Source: Pseudomonadota bacterium
GTDB lineage: Bacteria; Pseudomonadota; Gammaproteobacteria; Burkholderiales; Rhodocyclaceae
DNA length: 54,969 bases
Direction of reading: 5' to 3'
Assembly (NCBI GenBank): GCA_026399515.1
Contig: JAPLQT010000081.1
Location: 3,704 to 58,672, forward strand
The notes under the pieces are model-generated. The model saw only the letters and a program-made list of their open reading frames with translations. It made no database searches and was not told the DNA's origin. Shown here piece after piece: positions 23,587 to 32,443 of this stretch. The translations under genes were made by a program, and so were the position numbers. Position 1 is the stretch's first letter. Each line of letters opens with the position of its first letter.

Positions 23587-24720
23587 ATGATGCTGCACGA
23601 ACTACAGACGCCATGCCTGGTCCTCGATGCCGTGCGCATGGAGCGCAATGTTGCGCGTCTGCGCGCGCGGGTGGCCGATCTGGGCGTCAGGCTGCGACCG
23701 CACCTCAAGACGGCCAAGTCGGTCGAAGTCGCGCGCCGCGTGATGGACTCGCCGGGCGGCCCGGCCACGGTCTCGACACTCAAGGAGGCGACGCTGTTCG
23801 CTGCCGCGGGTGTTCGCGACATTCTCTATGCGGTCGGTATTGCGCCGGGCAAGCTTGCACAGGTGCTTGCATTGCGCGCCGAAGGCGTCGACCTGATGGT
23901 CGTCCTCGACACCGTGGCGCAGGCCGAAGCCGTTGCAACTGCTTCGCGCGAGTCCGGCGCGCCCATTCCCGCGCTGATCGAAGTCGACTGTGATGGCCAT
24001 CGCTCGGGTGTGCTGCCCGGCGATGCGGACGCCCTGGTGGCAATCGGACAGGCACTCGAACGAGGTGCCTCACTGCGCGGCGTGTTGACCCATGCCGGCG
24101 GCAGTTATACGGCCCGGGGCGCAGATGCCCTCTGGCAATGCGCGGAGAACGAAAGGAAAGGCGTCGTGCAAGCGGCCAATATCCTGCGCGCTGCGGGCCT
24201 GCCATGCCCCGTCGTGAGCCTGGGCTCGACGCCAACCGCGCACAGCGCCACGGACCTGACCGGAGTCACGGAAGTCCGGGCAGGCGTTTTTGTCTTTTTC
24301 GATCTGGTAATGGCTGGGATCGGCGTTTGCAGCATCGACGACATTGCCCTGTCAGTTTTGGCGACGGTCATTGGCCACCAACGCGGCAAGGGTTGGATTC
24401 TGGTCGATGCGGGCTGGATGGCAATGTCGCAGGACCGCGGGACGTCGAAGCAGTCGGTCAACCAGGGTTATGGCGTCGTTTGCGACATCGCCGGACGCCC
24501 CTATTCCGACCTGATCGTCTCCGACGCCAACCAGGAGCACGGCATCATAACGGTGCGGCCCGGCTCCAGCAGCCTACTGCCGGATTTGGCCATCGGCGAC
24601 CGCGTCCGCATTCTGCCCAATCATGCCTGCGCCACCGGCGCCCAACATCAGAGCTACCACGTCGTACGTGGAGCGGACTGCAAGGTTGAGGCCGAATGGC
24701 CGCGATTCAGCGGCTGGTGA
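23587..24720 (+). CDS. Fold-type III PLP enzyme, D-serine dehydratase (DSD1)-like / D-threonine aldolase-like
   Basis: The 377-residue protein belongs to the alanine-racemase-fold DSD1 group. TPCLVLD and RPHLKTAKSVEVARRVMD hold the PLP lysine near residue 50. The C-terminal domain ends with NHACATGAQHQSYHVV, whose His and Cys are the zinc ligands of eukaryotic-type D-serine dehydratase and D-threo-hydroxyaspartate dehydratase. ATG 23587 follows GAAGAGG; an in-frame ATG at 23563 lacks a ribosome site. It probably deaminates or cleaves a D-hydroxyamino acid. The cupin before it and the flavin oxidases after it support amino-acid catabolism; the exact substrate is unknown. Confidence 0.85.
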   Translation: MMLHELQTPCLVLDAVRMERNVARLRARVADLGVRLRPHLKTAKSVEVARRVMDSPGGPATVSTLKEATLFAAAGVRDILYAVGIAPGKLAQVLALRAEGVDLMVVLDTVAQAEAVATASRESGAPIPALIEVDCDGHRSGVLPGDADALVAIGQALERGASLRGVLTHAGGSYTARGADALWQCAENERKGVVQAANILRAAGLPCPVVSLGSTPTAHSATDLTGVTEVRAGVFVFFDLVMAGIGVCSIDDIALSVLATVIGHQRGKGWILVDAGWMAMSQDRGTSKQSVNQGYGVVCDIAGRPYSDLIVSDANQEHGIITVRPGSSSLLPDLAIGDRVRILPNHACATGAQHQSYHVVRGADCKVEAEWPRFSGW

Positions 24721-24769
24721 TAACAACACAGTTTTCAAGTTTCACCGACCCTGAAAGGACATCCTGAGA

Positions 24770-26095
24770 ATGCGGGCACCCTTATTCCTCATCGAGACGA
24801 ATTCCGACCTTCCCGCGCACGCTGACGTTGTGGTGATTGGCGGCGGCATCATCGGAACTTTTGCCGCCTATTACATGGCCAAACGCGGCATGAAGGTCGC
24901 ACTTGTGGAAAAGGGGCGCGTCGGCGCTGAACAATCGAGTCGAAACTGGGGTTGGTGCCGCCAGCAAAATAGAGACGCTCGTGAGCTGCCGATGGCGACC
25001 AAGAGCCTCGATCTGTGGGAGCAATTCAAGGCAGAAACGGGTGAGGAAACAGGGTTTCAACGATGCGGCTTGCTTTATCTCAGCAACAGCGAGAAGGAGT
25101 TGGCTGGCTGGGCAAGCTGGGGTGAGTTTGCCCGCACTGTCGATGTGAAGACCCAGATGCTTACCGCGGAAGAAGCAGCCCAACGTGGCCGGGTCACGGG
25201 CAAGCCGTGGAAAGGCGGGGTCTTTGCACCGGACGACGGCATTGCCGACCCGTCCCGTGCGGCACCGGCCGTCGCACGAGCCCTCATGAAACTTGGCGGC
25301 ACCGTGCACCAGGGCTGCGCGGCGCGCGGCATCGAGACCGAGGGTGGCCGCCTTTCCGCGGTGGTTACCGAGAAAGGAAGCATCCGCACGAAGCTCGCCG
25401 TGCTCGCCGGAGGAGCCTGGGCGTCCTCCTTCTGCCGCCAGTACGACATTCGGTTTCCCCAAGCGTCCATTTGCCAGACGGTGTTGTCGATTTCCAACGG
25501 CGGCAAGGAGATGCCGGCTGCGCTCCACACGGACGGCGTCTCCATGACGCGGCGCTTTGATGGAGGATATACCCTGGCCATCAGTGGTCGAGGGCGCGTT
25601 GACCCCACACCGCAACTTCTCCGCTTCGCTTGGCAGTTCCTGCCCATGTTCCAGCGAAGATGGCGTAAGCTCGTGCCCGGCGGCCTGGAAGGCATCCGCT
25701 CGGGCCATGAAGGCTGGAGCCGCTGGCGGCTCGACCAGCCGACGCCGATGGAGCGGATGCGTATCCTTGATCCGAAGGTGAACGCATCGGTTGTTGAGTT
25801 GACGTACAAACGCGCGCTAGACCTGATCCCGATATTGAAGGAGTCTTCGGTCACCGCAGCCTGGGCCGGTTATGTGGACAGCACGCCCGACGGCGTCTCG
25901 GGAATCGGCGAGATGACGAGCCTGCGTGGTCTGGTGCTCGCAGCCGGGTTCAGTGGCCATGGCTTCGGTATCGGCCCCGGGGCCGGCCATTTGATCGCCG
26001 ACATTGTCAGCGGCGCCAAACCCTTGGTCGATCCTCGCCCCTTTCACCCGGACAGATTCCTGTCTTCGGCTTGGGGCGAGGTCGCGGACTTCTAA
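24770..26095 (+). CDS. DAO-family FAD-dependent oxidoreductase
   Basis: The 441-residue flavoprotein has VVVIGGGIIGTFAAYYMAKR at residues 20-40 for FAD binding, GRVGAEQSSRNWGWCRQQ after it, and the C-terminal contact AAGFSGHGFGIGPGAGHLIA. The ribosome site GAAAGGA lies before the ATG. It is a distant relative of the other DAO proteins in this window and keeps the GW-C-Q variant in the isoalloxazine loop. It would oxidise an amine or amino acid to an imine. It ends 4 bp before a GNAT gene, so the two are translated together. Confidence 0.88.
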   Translation: MRAPLFLIETNSDLPAHADVVVIGGGIIGTFAAYYMAKRGMKVALVEKGRVGAEQSSRNWGWCRQQNRDARELPMATKSLDLWEQFKAETGEETGFQRCGLLYLSNSEKELAGWASWGEFARTVDVKTQMLTAEEAAQRGRVTGKPWKGGVFAPDDGIADPSRAAPAVARALMKLGGTVHQGCAARGIETEGGRLSAVVTEKGSIRTKLAVLAGGAWASSFCRQYDIRFPQASICQTVLSISNGGKEMPAALHTDGVSMTRRFDGGYTLAISGRGRVDPTPQLLRFAWQFLPMFQRRWRKLVPGGLEGIRSGHEGWSRWRLDQPTPMERMRILDPKVNASVVELTYKRALDLIPILKESSVTAAWAGYVDSTPDGVSGIGEMTSLRGLVLAAGFSGHGFGIGPGAGHLIADIVSGAKPLVDPRPFHPDRFLSSAWGEVADF

Positions 26096-26099
26096 GAAT

Positions 26100-26969
26100 A
26101 TGCTCTCTATCATGGCACCGCGCCTGACTCCGATACGCGCCGATCATCTGCCGGACGCGGTGGGCCTGTCGTCGGCATTTGGTTGGCCTTACCGCGAGGC
26201 GGACTGGCGCTTCGCCTTCGATCTCGGTGCCGGCTTCGCCGCGGAAGTTGACGGGCGCCTCGTCGCCACGGCGATGTGGTGGCCCTATGGCGATACCCAT
26301 GCTACGGTCGGCATGATCATTGTTGTCCCTGAAATGCAGGGGCGGGGCCTCGGGCGCGCCCTGATGGACGAACTGTTGCACGCGGCACGCGGCCGAACGA
26401 TTTTCCTCAACTCCACTCAAGCGGGACTGTCGCTCTATACGCGGCTCGGGTTCGTGCCTCGCGGGAAAGTTTGTCAGCATCAGGCGATCCTTATGAAGGA
26501 ACCTCTCCTGGCCAGCAGCAAGGTTGACCTTCGTGTCATGACGGCCAGCGACGCAGAGCAGGTACGGCTGCTGGATCTGGCTGCCACGGGCATGGACCGG
26601 ACTGCATTGCTGAACGCCTTGTTCGAAGCCGGGATGATCATGGTCGTCGATCGAGGCGCCGGTGTGACGGCTTACGCTTGCGCGCGAGAATTCGGGCGTG
26701 GTGTGGTGATCGGCCCGGTCATCGCCAAGGGTTCGAGCGATGCGTCCGATGCAATGCTCCTCATCACCGCACTTGCTGGCTATCATCACGGCAGGTTCGT
26801 CCGGATCGACGTGACCGAAGAAAGCGGCCTTTCGGGATGGCTGACCGAATTTGGCCTGCCTTGCGTGGGTCACGAAGTGGCAATGATGGCGCGCGGCATT
26901 CAAACTCCCGCTTGCTCCGCTGACGCTGCCGCGCGCCTGTTCGCTCTTGCCAGCCAGTCGTTTGGTTGA
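26100..26969 (+). CDS. GNAT acetyltransferase with C-terminal Acetyltransf_18-like domain
   Basis: The 289-residue protein has a clear N-terminal GNAT domain: TVGMIIVVPEMQGRGLGRAL is the acetyl-CoA-binding motif A, followed by LFLNSTQAGLSLYTRLGFVP-like motif B (here IFLNSTQAG). The C-terminal 130 residues (LRVMTASDAEQVRLLDLAAT to GHEVAMMARG) look like the second, degenerate GNAT fold of Acetyltransf_18 proteins. Start ATG 26100 lies 4 bp after the oxidoreductase stop; 26112 is an alternative. It may acetylate a catabolic intermediate or detoxify the substrate amine. The acceptor is unknown. Confidence 0.85.
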   Translation: MLSIMAPRLTPIRADHLPDAVGLSSAFGWPYREADWRFAFDLGAGFAAEVDGRLVATAMWWPYGDTHATVGMIIVVPEMQGRGLGRALMDELLHAARGRTIFLNSTQAGLSLYTRLGFVPRGKVCQHQAILMKEPLLASSKVDLRVMTASDAEQVRLLDLAATGMDRTALLNALFEAGMIMVVDRGAGVTAYACAREFGRGVVIGPVIAKGSSDASDAMLLITALAGYHHGRFVRIDVTEESGLSGWLTEFGLPCVGHEVAMMARGIQTPACSADAAARLFALASQSFG

Positions 26970-26999
26970 CGCAGCAACTCACATAACGGATATTTCCAT

Positions 27000-28277
27000 A
27001 TGAAACTGATGTCCTACTGGCTTGATACCGCGCCGAAATTTATGGGCGGTCAAACTGAAGCGCCTGGCGGCGAAGTCGATGTGGCGGTCGTCGGCGCCGG
27101 CTTTACCGGGTTGTCGGCGGCAATCGCGCTGGCAAAAAAAGGTGCAAGCGTGGCGGTATTCGATGCCGGACTTGTCGGCAACGCCGCATCCGGCCGCAAC
27201 GGCGGGATGTGCAATAACGGCTTCGCCCAGGACTACCACGCTTTGTCGACCACGCTGGGGCGGGAACGGGCCAACATGCTTTATCGCGCTTTCGATGCGG
27301 GCGTCAGCAAAGTGGAGTCGCTGATCGCGGAGGAAGGCATAGCCTGCGATTTCAAGCGCGTCGGCAAGCTCAAGCTCGCGGCCAAGCCGAAACACTACGA
27401 CAAGCTGGCCAGATCGCAGGCATTGCTGGAAAAGGAATGCGACCCCGACACCTACATGGTGACGCGCGCGGAATTGCGCAACGAGGTCGGTTCGGACCGG
27501 TATTTTGGCGGCCTTGTCTTTGGTAAAAGTGCGGGCATGCATGTCGGGCGTTTCGCTCAAGGCCTTGCCGTGGCTGCAGCAAAGCGCGGAGTGCGCATTT
27601 ATGAGAACGCGCCCGTTATCGGCCTCAAGCGCCTAACGGGCACGGTACATCAGGTTCAAACGCCGACCGGCGGGGTTCGCGCCAAACAGGTGCTGCTGGC
27701 CACCGGCACGTCCGAGGTGGGGCCGCTGCCCTGGTTCCGCCGGCGCATAGTGCCCGTGGGCGCATTCATCATCGTCACGGAACCGCTGCCTGTCGCCACG
27801 CTTGATCGGCTGACGCCCCGCCGCCGGATGACCACCGACACGAAAAACTTTGTCTGTTACTTCCGCGTCACGCCCGACAACCGCTTGCTGTTCGGCGGTC
27901 GCGCTCGCTTTGCCATATCCAGTTCCACATCGGACATGAAAAGTGGCGTCATCCTGCAAAGATCGATGGTCGAGGTCTTCCCTGAGTTGAGCAGTACCCG
28001 CATCGACTACTGCTGGGGCGGCATGGTCGATATGACACGCGACCGCTTGCCGCGTGCCGGCGAGCGCAACGGACTGTTTTACTCCATGGGTTACAGCGGC
28101 CACGGAACCCATATGGCGACCTACATGGGCGCGATCATGGCGGAGGTGCTGGATGGCCGCGCGGACCTCAACCCATGGCGGGATTTCAGTTGGCCGGCCA
28201 TTCCCGGGCATTTCGGAAAGCCTTGGTTCCTGCCGTTCGTCGGCGCCTACTACCGCTTCCAGGATCTGGTGCGCTGA
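27000..28277 (+). CDS. DAO-family FAD oxidoreductase (gamma-glutamylputrescine-oxidase-like), paralogue of the 32 kb gene
   Basis: The 425-residue protein starts MKLMSYWLDTAPKF, close to the MKLESYWLETAPKF of the gene at 30762-32063. The two align along their whole length: VAVVGAGFTGLSAAIALAKK, ASGRNGGMCNNGFAQD, PWFRRRIVPVGAFIIVTEP, RIDYCWGGMVDMTRDRLPR and a shared GHFGKPWFLPFVGAYYR end. The ASGRNGG motif is typical of PuuB-like oxidases of amines and N-substituted amino acids. It is the last gene of the plus-strand operon and faces the binding-protein gene. Confidence 0.9.
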   Translation: MKLMSYWLDTAPKFMGGQTEAPGGEVDVAVVGAGFTGLSAAIALAKKGASVAVFDAGLVGNAASGRNGGMCNNGFAQDYHALSTTLGRERANMLYRAFDAGVSKVESLIAEEGIACDFKRVGKLKLAAKPKHYDKLARSQALLEKECDPDTYMVTRAELRNEVGSDRYFGGLVFGKSAGMHVGRFAQGLAVAAAKRGVRIYENAPVIGLKRLTGTVHQVQTPTGGVRAKQVLLATGTSEVGPLPWFRRRIVPVGAFIIVTEPLPVATLDRLTPRRRMTTDTKNFVCYFRVTPDNRLLFGGRARFAISSSTSDMKSGVILQRSMVEVFPELSSTRIDYCWGGMVDMTRDRLPRAGERNGLFYSMGYSGHGTHMATYMGAIMAEVLDGRADLNPWRDFSWPAIPGHFGKPWFLPFVGAYYRFQDLVR

Positions 28278-28283
28278 GAACCT

Positions 28284-28310
28284 CCGACTCGCTCGTCGGC
28301 GGGGAGTCGG
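28284..28310. terminator. Inverted repeat between convergent genes
   Basis: CCGACTC (28284-28290) and GAGTCGG (28304-28310) form a 7-bp stem with a 13-nt loop just after the oxidoreductase stop and before the end of the convergent binding-protein gene. No U-tract follows on either strand, so it is at best a weak or factor-assisted terminator. Confidence 0.35.
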
Positions 28311-28376
28311 TTCCACAGGGTAAAACCCCGTCGCCCACGATCGCACGAGAGTGCGGATGTGGATTGAGGCGTCACA

Positions 28377-29930
28377 CTATGCGTCGAGCCAGACATTGTC
28401 CGCGAACGAGTAGCCCATCAAACCGCCGATCGGAATCGAGCCGTAGCCCTTGACGCGCTTGTCATAGCCGTCGATCAGGCTGATGAATACCGGAATCCCG
28501 ACGCAGCCCTTTTCATGCAACAGTACCTGCATGTCGCCATAGAGTTGCTTGCGCTTCACCTCGTCGGCTTCGCCGCGGGCCGCCACCAGAAGTTGGTCGA
28601 ACTGAAGGTTTTTCCAGCCGGATGCGTTCCAAGGGGCGTCAGACTTGAACAACAGGCTGAAGAGCAGATCTGCGGTCGGGCGGGGATTGTTATTTCCGAA
28701 AGTGAGTGGGTGCTTCATCCAATGGCGCGACCAGTAGCCGTCGGCGGGAACACGATTGACGGCCAGCCTCAGGCCGATCTTGGCGGCCGACTCCTGCATC
28801 AGCGAGGCAATGTCCACCGCGCCGTTGGCTGCCGGAGAAGCGTACATGGGCAAGCGCACACCGAGCAGGCCGGCCTTGTTGAGGTGAAACCTGGCCCGCT
28901 CCGGATCGTAGGGTCGCTGCGGCAATCCCGCAAGGTGGTAGCGATGGCCCGGCGGGATGGGCTGGTCGTTGGCGATCACCGCAAAACCCCTGAACAGCGC
29001 CTTGCGGATCAGCTCCCGATCGAACAAGTACTTCATCGCCAGCACAAAATCCGGATTGCTGGTCGCCGCCGCGTCCTGGCGCATGACCAGGTCGGTATAC
29101 AAGCCCGACTTGGTTTCCAGCACATCGTAGCCCTGGGTGGAACGGATGCGCTTGGTGGAATGGGGACTTACGGCATTGATGAGCTGTACATCGCCCGACA
29201 GCAGGGCATTGACGCGAGACGATTCATCGGCAATGCCGATCAGTTCGATCTCGTCCAGGTAGGGTTTGCCGGGCTTCCAGTAATTCTCGTTGCGGACCCC
29301 GACGGTGCGCACGCCTGGATTGAACTCCTTGCACTTGTAGGGACCGGTGCCGACAGCGGTGCGGAAGTCGCTGGTGCCCTCCTTGATGATCACGAATTGC
29401 GACGCCGCCAGGATGGCCGGCAAGTCCGCATTGGCGCTGGACAGCCGGATCTGTACCTCGTGCGGACCGCTGGCCCGGACATCCTCGAATTGCTCGGCGA
29501 CGGTCTTCATCTTCGAGCCGGTCGCCGGATTCTTGTGTCTGAGCAACGAATACACCACGTCGGCGGGCGTCAGCGACTTGCCGTCGTGGAACTCGACGCC
29601 CTTGCGCAGCTTGATGGTCCACAGTGTCCGGTCGCGGCTGACGATCTCCTCCGCCAGCGCCAACTGGGCGGTCAATTGCTGATCGTACTGCGTCAGTCCG
29701 CTGTAGATCATGTAGTGGCGGGCGTAGTCCGTCGATAGCGCTCCTTTGGCCGGATCCAGCGTGTCGGCAGTCGAGCTCGACACGCTGGCGACCCGGATGC
29801 GCCCGCCCTTTCGAGGTGTTTGCGCCAATGCGGCACCGGAGCCGACCAGCAACCCGCCCGCGCTAGCCATCAGGCCGGCACCCAGCAGCGTGTGCAGGAC
29901 ATGCCTGCGGGAGGGATCGGCCAACGTCAT
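28377..29930 (-). CDS. ABC transporter solute-binding protein, family 5, Tat-exported
   Basis: The 517-residue protein begins with a twin-arginine signal (SRRHVLHTLLGAGLMASAGG, cleavage expected after AALA). The SBP_bac_5 fold follows: ADTLDPAKGALSTDYARHYM near 65, LRKGVEFHDGKSLTPADVVY and GTGPYKCKEF. ATG 29930 is one base after the HAD stop; an in-frame start at 30023 would lie inside the HAD gene. It binds peptides or amino-acid derivatives in the periplasm. There are no permease genes next to it. The permeases at 5.9-7.6 kb, which have lost their own binding protein, are the likely partners. Confidence 0.92.
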   Translation of the reverse strand: MTLADPSRRHVLHTLLGAGLMASAGGLLVGSGAALAQTPRKGGRIRVASVSSSTADTLDPAKGALSTDYARHYMIYSGLTQYDQQLTAQLALAEEIVSRDRTLWTIKLRKGVEFHDGKSLTPADVVYSLLRHKNPATGSKMKTVAEQFEDVRASGPHEVQIRLSSANADLPAILAASQFVIIKEGTSDFRTAVGTGPYKCKEFNPGVRTVGVRNENYWKPGKPYLDEIELIGIADESSRVNALLSGDVQLINAVSPHSTKRIRSTQGYDVLETKSGLYTDLVMRQDAAATSNPDFVLAMKYLFDRELIRKALFRGFAVIANDQPIPPGHRYHLAGLPQRPYDPERARFHLNKAGLLGVRLPMYASPAANGAVDIASLMQESAAKIGLRLAVNRVPADGYWSRHWMKHPLTFGNNNPRPTADLLFSLLFKSDAPWNASGWKNLQFDQLLVAARGEADEVKRKQLYGDMQVLLHEKGCVGIPVFISLIDGYDKRVKGYGSIPIGGLMGYSFADNVWLDA

Positions 29931-29931
29931 T

Positions 29932-30600
29932 TCAGAGCCCGACGATAGCCGGGAGACCGCCGATGTCCTTGATTTCGTGGTAGCTGTAGTAGGAGCTCGA
30001 TGGGCCGTGACCGCGGTTGACAAACACCGTGTGGCGGATGCCGATGTCGTCCGCGGACATCAGATCGTAGCGCAGGCTGGAGGAGACGTGGAGGATCTCC
30101 TCCGGTCCGCAGCCAAGCTGGTCGAGCATGTACTCGAAGGCCTGTAGGCGGGGCTTGTAGGCCTGGGCCTGCTCGGCGGTGTAGACGGCGTGGAAGGGGG
30201 CCCCGAGCAAGGCGACGTTCTTGTGGATCTGGTCGTTGGAGGCGTTCGACAGAATCACCAGGGGAATGTGCTTGGCGATGCGCGACAGCGGTTCCGGGAC
30301 GTCCGGATGCGGACCCCAGGTCGGCACCGCCTCATAGTAGCGCATGCCCTCGTTGTCGCGATACTCCACCTTCCAGCGCTTGCAGGTGCGCCGGAGGGCG
30401 TTGCAGATCACGTCCTTGTAAGGCTTCCAGGCGCCGAGCACCTCGTCGAGCCGGTAGGCCGCGAAGTCCTTGACGAACTGCTCCATGTCATCCTTCGAGA
30501 CCCGGTCGGCAAAGATTTCCCGGGTCAAATCGGACATGCGGAAGCGGGTCAATGTGCCGTAGCAATCGAAGGTGATGTACTTGGGTCTGAAACCTGTCAT
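29932..30600 (-). CDS. HAD-superfamily haloacid dehalogenase type II-like hydrolase
   Basis: The 222-residue protein begins FRPKYITFDCYGTLTRF, where the Asp of FDCYGT is the HAD nucleophile. LVILSNASND (motif II Ser/Asn) and YKPRLQAFEYML (motif III Lys) are in order, and LRYDLMSADDIGIRHTVFVN is the motif IV region. Type II dehalogenase relatives often sit in amine-catabolism clusters without a proven substrate. AAAGGAG precedes the ATG. It ends one base before the binding-protein start. A deleted relative survives at 12418-12528. Confidence 0.88.
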   Translation of the reverse strand: MTGFRPKYITFDCYGTLTRFRMSDLTREIFADRVSKDDMEQFVKDFAAYRLDEVLGAWKPYKDVICNALRRTCKRWKVEYRDNEGMRYYEAVPTWGPHPDVPEPLSRIAKHIPLVILSNASNDQIHKNVALLGAPFHAVYTAEQAQAYKPRLQAFEYMLDQLGCGPEEILHVSSSLRYDLMSADDIGIRHTVFVNRGHGPSSSYYSYHEIKDIGGLPAIVGL

Positions 30601-30702
30601 GAGTTACTCCTTTGGTGTTGGGTCTGTTAGGAACGAATCATCATCAAATTCAGTTACGAAGCATCCCGTACCCTAACCTCAAAGTCGGGCACCGGTAACT
30701 TA

Positions 30703-30758
30703 CGAGCGCAGCGAGCAACCTGTGCCCCCGCCCGGGCGGGGGTTGGGGGTGGGGGCAC
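30703..30758 (+). repeat. G-rich intergenic repeat with quadruplex motif, copy 1
   Basis: GAGCGCAGCGAGC is followed by an 8-bp inverted repeat GTGCCCCC/GGGGGCAC (30722-30758). The right half contains four G-runs separated by 1-2 nt (30734-30755), a canonical G-quadruplex pattern on the plus strand. A related copy in the opposite orientation lies at 38426-38483. It ends 4 bp before the oxidoreductase stop codon, between two minus-strand genes. Confidence 0.7.
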
Positions 30759-30761
30759 GAG

Positions 30762-32063
30762 TTAATGCAAGAAATCCTGCAGCCGGTAATAAGCGCCCAC
30801 CAGCGGCAGGAACCACGGCTTGCCGAAGTGGCCGGGAATCGCCGGCCACTTGAGGTGCCGGAAGGGATTGGCGTCGGCGCGGCCCTCCATGATGTCGGCC
30901 ATGGCCTGCCCCATGTGCACCGACATCTGCACGCCGTGGCCGCTATAGCCCATCGAGTAGTACAGCCCCTGATGCTCGCCGACACGGGGTAGGCGATCCA
31001 CGGTCATATCGACCAGACCGCCCCAGCAATAATCGATGCGCACGCGACTCAGTTCGGGGAAGAATTGGGCCAGCGTACTGCGCAGAATGTGGCCGCTCTT
31101 TTCGTCCGAGCGCGGGTTGGACATGGCAAAGCGCGCCCGGCCACCGAACAGTAGGCGGTGATCGGGAGTGGCAAAAAAGTAGTTGCCGATATTCTTGGTC
31201 GTCACATAGGAGCGGCGCGCCGGCAGCAATCGCTGCAGTTGCGCCGGGTCCAGCGGCTCGGTCACGACGATGAAGCTGCCCACCGGGACGATGCGGCGCC
31301 GGAACCACCCCAAGGGACCGCGCGAGGTGGCGCCCGTCGCCACCAGGACCTGCTTCGCTTCGAGCGTTCCCCTCGCCGAGGTGATCCGGTAGGCGCCGCC
31401 CGGCAAGCGCTCCAGCTTGGTGACGGCGGCGTTCTCAAAGACGCGCGCGCCGCCGCGGGCGGCCGCCGCGGCCAGTCCGACGCCAAACTTGCCGACGTGC
31501 ATCTGGGCGCAGTTGCCTTGAACCAGGCCACCATAGAATTTGTCCGAATCAATCTCGTCGCGAATACGTTCGCGGGTGATGAGCTTGACGTCGGCATCGA
31601 CGTTGTCGCGCAGCACGTCGTGGGTGCGGACCAGTTGTTCATAGTGCTCGGGCTTGACGGCGAGCTTGATCTTGCTGGTACGCTGGAAGTCGCATTGAAT
31701 ATTCTCGGTCTTGACGATGTTCTCGACCGTGGCGACCGCATTGCCGAAGGCCTGATAGTAGGAGCGAGCACGCTCGAGGCCGATCTTCCGCGCCAGTCCG
31801 CCGAAGTCTTGTACCAGGCCGGAATTGCACTGCCCGCCATTGCGCCCCGAGGCTTCTCCGACCACCCCGCCCGACTCGAGCACGGCGACTGTCGCCTTGC
31901 GTCGCGACAAGGCCAGCGCGGCGGACAGGCCGGTGAAACCACCGCCGATGATGGCAACGTCGACGCGGCCATCGACCGGTCCGGCGGCGGCTCCGACGAA
32001 CTTGGGGGCCGTTTCCAGCCAGTAGGATTCGAGTTTCATGGCTTGACTATTCGTGGCATTCAT
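30762..32063 (-). CDS. DAO-family FAD oxidoreductase (gamma-glutamylputrescine-oxidase-like)
   Basis: The 433-residue protein has VAIIGGGFTGLSAALALSRR near residue 35, EASGRNGGQCNSGLVQDF and the C-terminal IDYCWGGLVDMTVDRLPRVG. It is a full-length paralogue of the protein at 27000-28277. The start is uncertain: 32063 is the longest frame, but the family start MKLESYW at 32039 is the one conserved in the paralogue and in the 7.7 kb scar. Neither has a good ribosome site. It is the first gene of the minus-strand oxidoreductase-HAD-binding-protein unit. It probably oxidises the compound captured by that binding protein. Confidence 0.9.
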   Translation of the reverse strand: MNATNSQAMKLESYWLETAPKFVGAAAGPVDGRVDVAIIGGGFTGLSAALALSRRKATVAVLESGGVVGEASGRNGGQCNSGLVQDFGGLARKIGLERARSYYQAFGNAVATVENIVKTENIQCDFQRTSKIKLAVKPEHYEQLVRTHDVLRDNVDADVKLITRERIRDEIDSDKFYGGLVQGNCAQMHVGKFGVGLAAAAARGGARVFENAAVTKLERLPGGAYRITSARGTLEAKQVLVATGATSRGPLGWFRRRIVPVGSFIVVTEPLDPAQLQRLLPARRSYVTTKNIGNYFFATPDHRLLFGGRARFAMSNPRSDEKSGHILRSTLAQFFPELSRVRIDYCWGGLVDMTVDRLPRVGEHQGLYYSMGYSGHGVQMSVHMGQAMADIMEGRADANPFRHLKWPAIPGHFGKPWFLPLVGAYYRLQDFLH

Positions 32064-32139
32064 TTGAAAAGGCGTGTGGCTGGCAGCGGGTCATGATCCT
32101 CTTTCTGTTCCGGCATCGATGGCCGTTACCGACCCGGCA

Positions 32140-32231
32140 ATTAAAACATGAGGGGACTTAGGAATGTCCTTTATTGAAGGTTTAAGGACCAACAAAACGC
32201 GGTTTTATCCGGGTCAATCAGCATAGTTTGC
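32140..32231 (-). promoter_or_regulatory. Upstream regulatory block shared with the 7.8 kb locus
   Basis: Positions 32190-32231 repeat 7819-7860 with a single mismatch, including the dyad AAAACGCGGTTTT. Positions 32140-32170 repeat 7769-7799 less exactly. Between these patches and the gene the two loci are unrelated. The block lies about 150 bp upstream of the oxidoreductase start and about 210 bp from the divergent aminotransferase, so it may control both directions here. Confidence 0.7.
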
Positions 32232-32443
32232 CGTGCGCACTGTAGCCGCGTGAGCCGATGCAAGCTTTTCCGCGTCCACCTCGGTAGGGCAGTGACTTAT
32301 CCCCAGGCGGCACGGTGTCTCCCGGCACAAAATGCCAAGCCCGAAGTAAATACAAAATCCGCTTTGCTTAGCGCCGCTGTTTGTACAAGCAAACACTTCG
32401 ACCGTGCGGCTAACATTCTTGCATCTCCAAATCGGCCAACATC

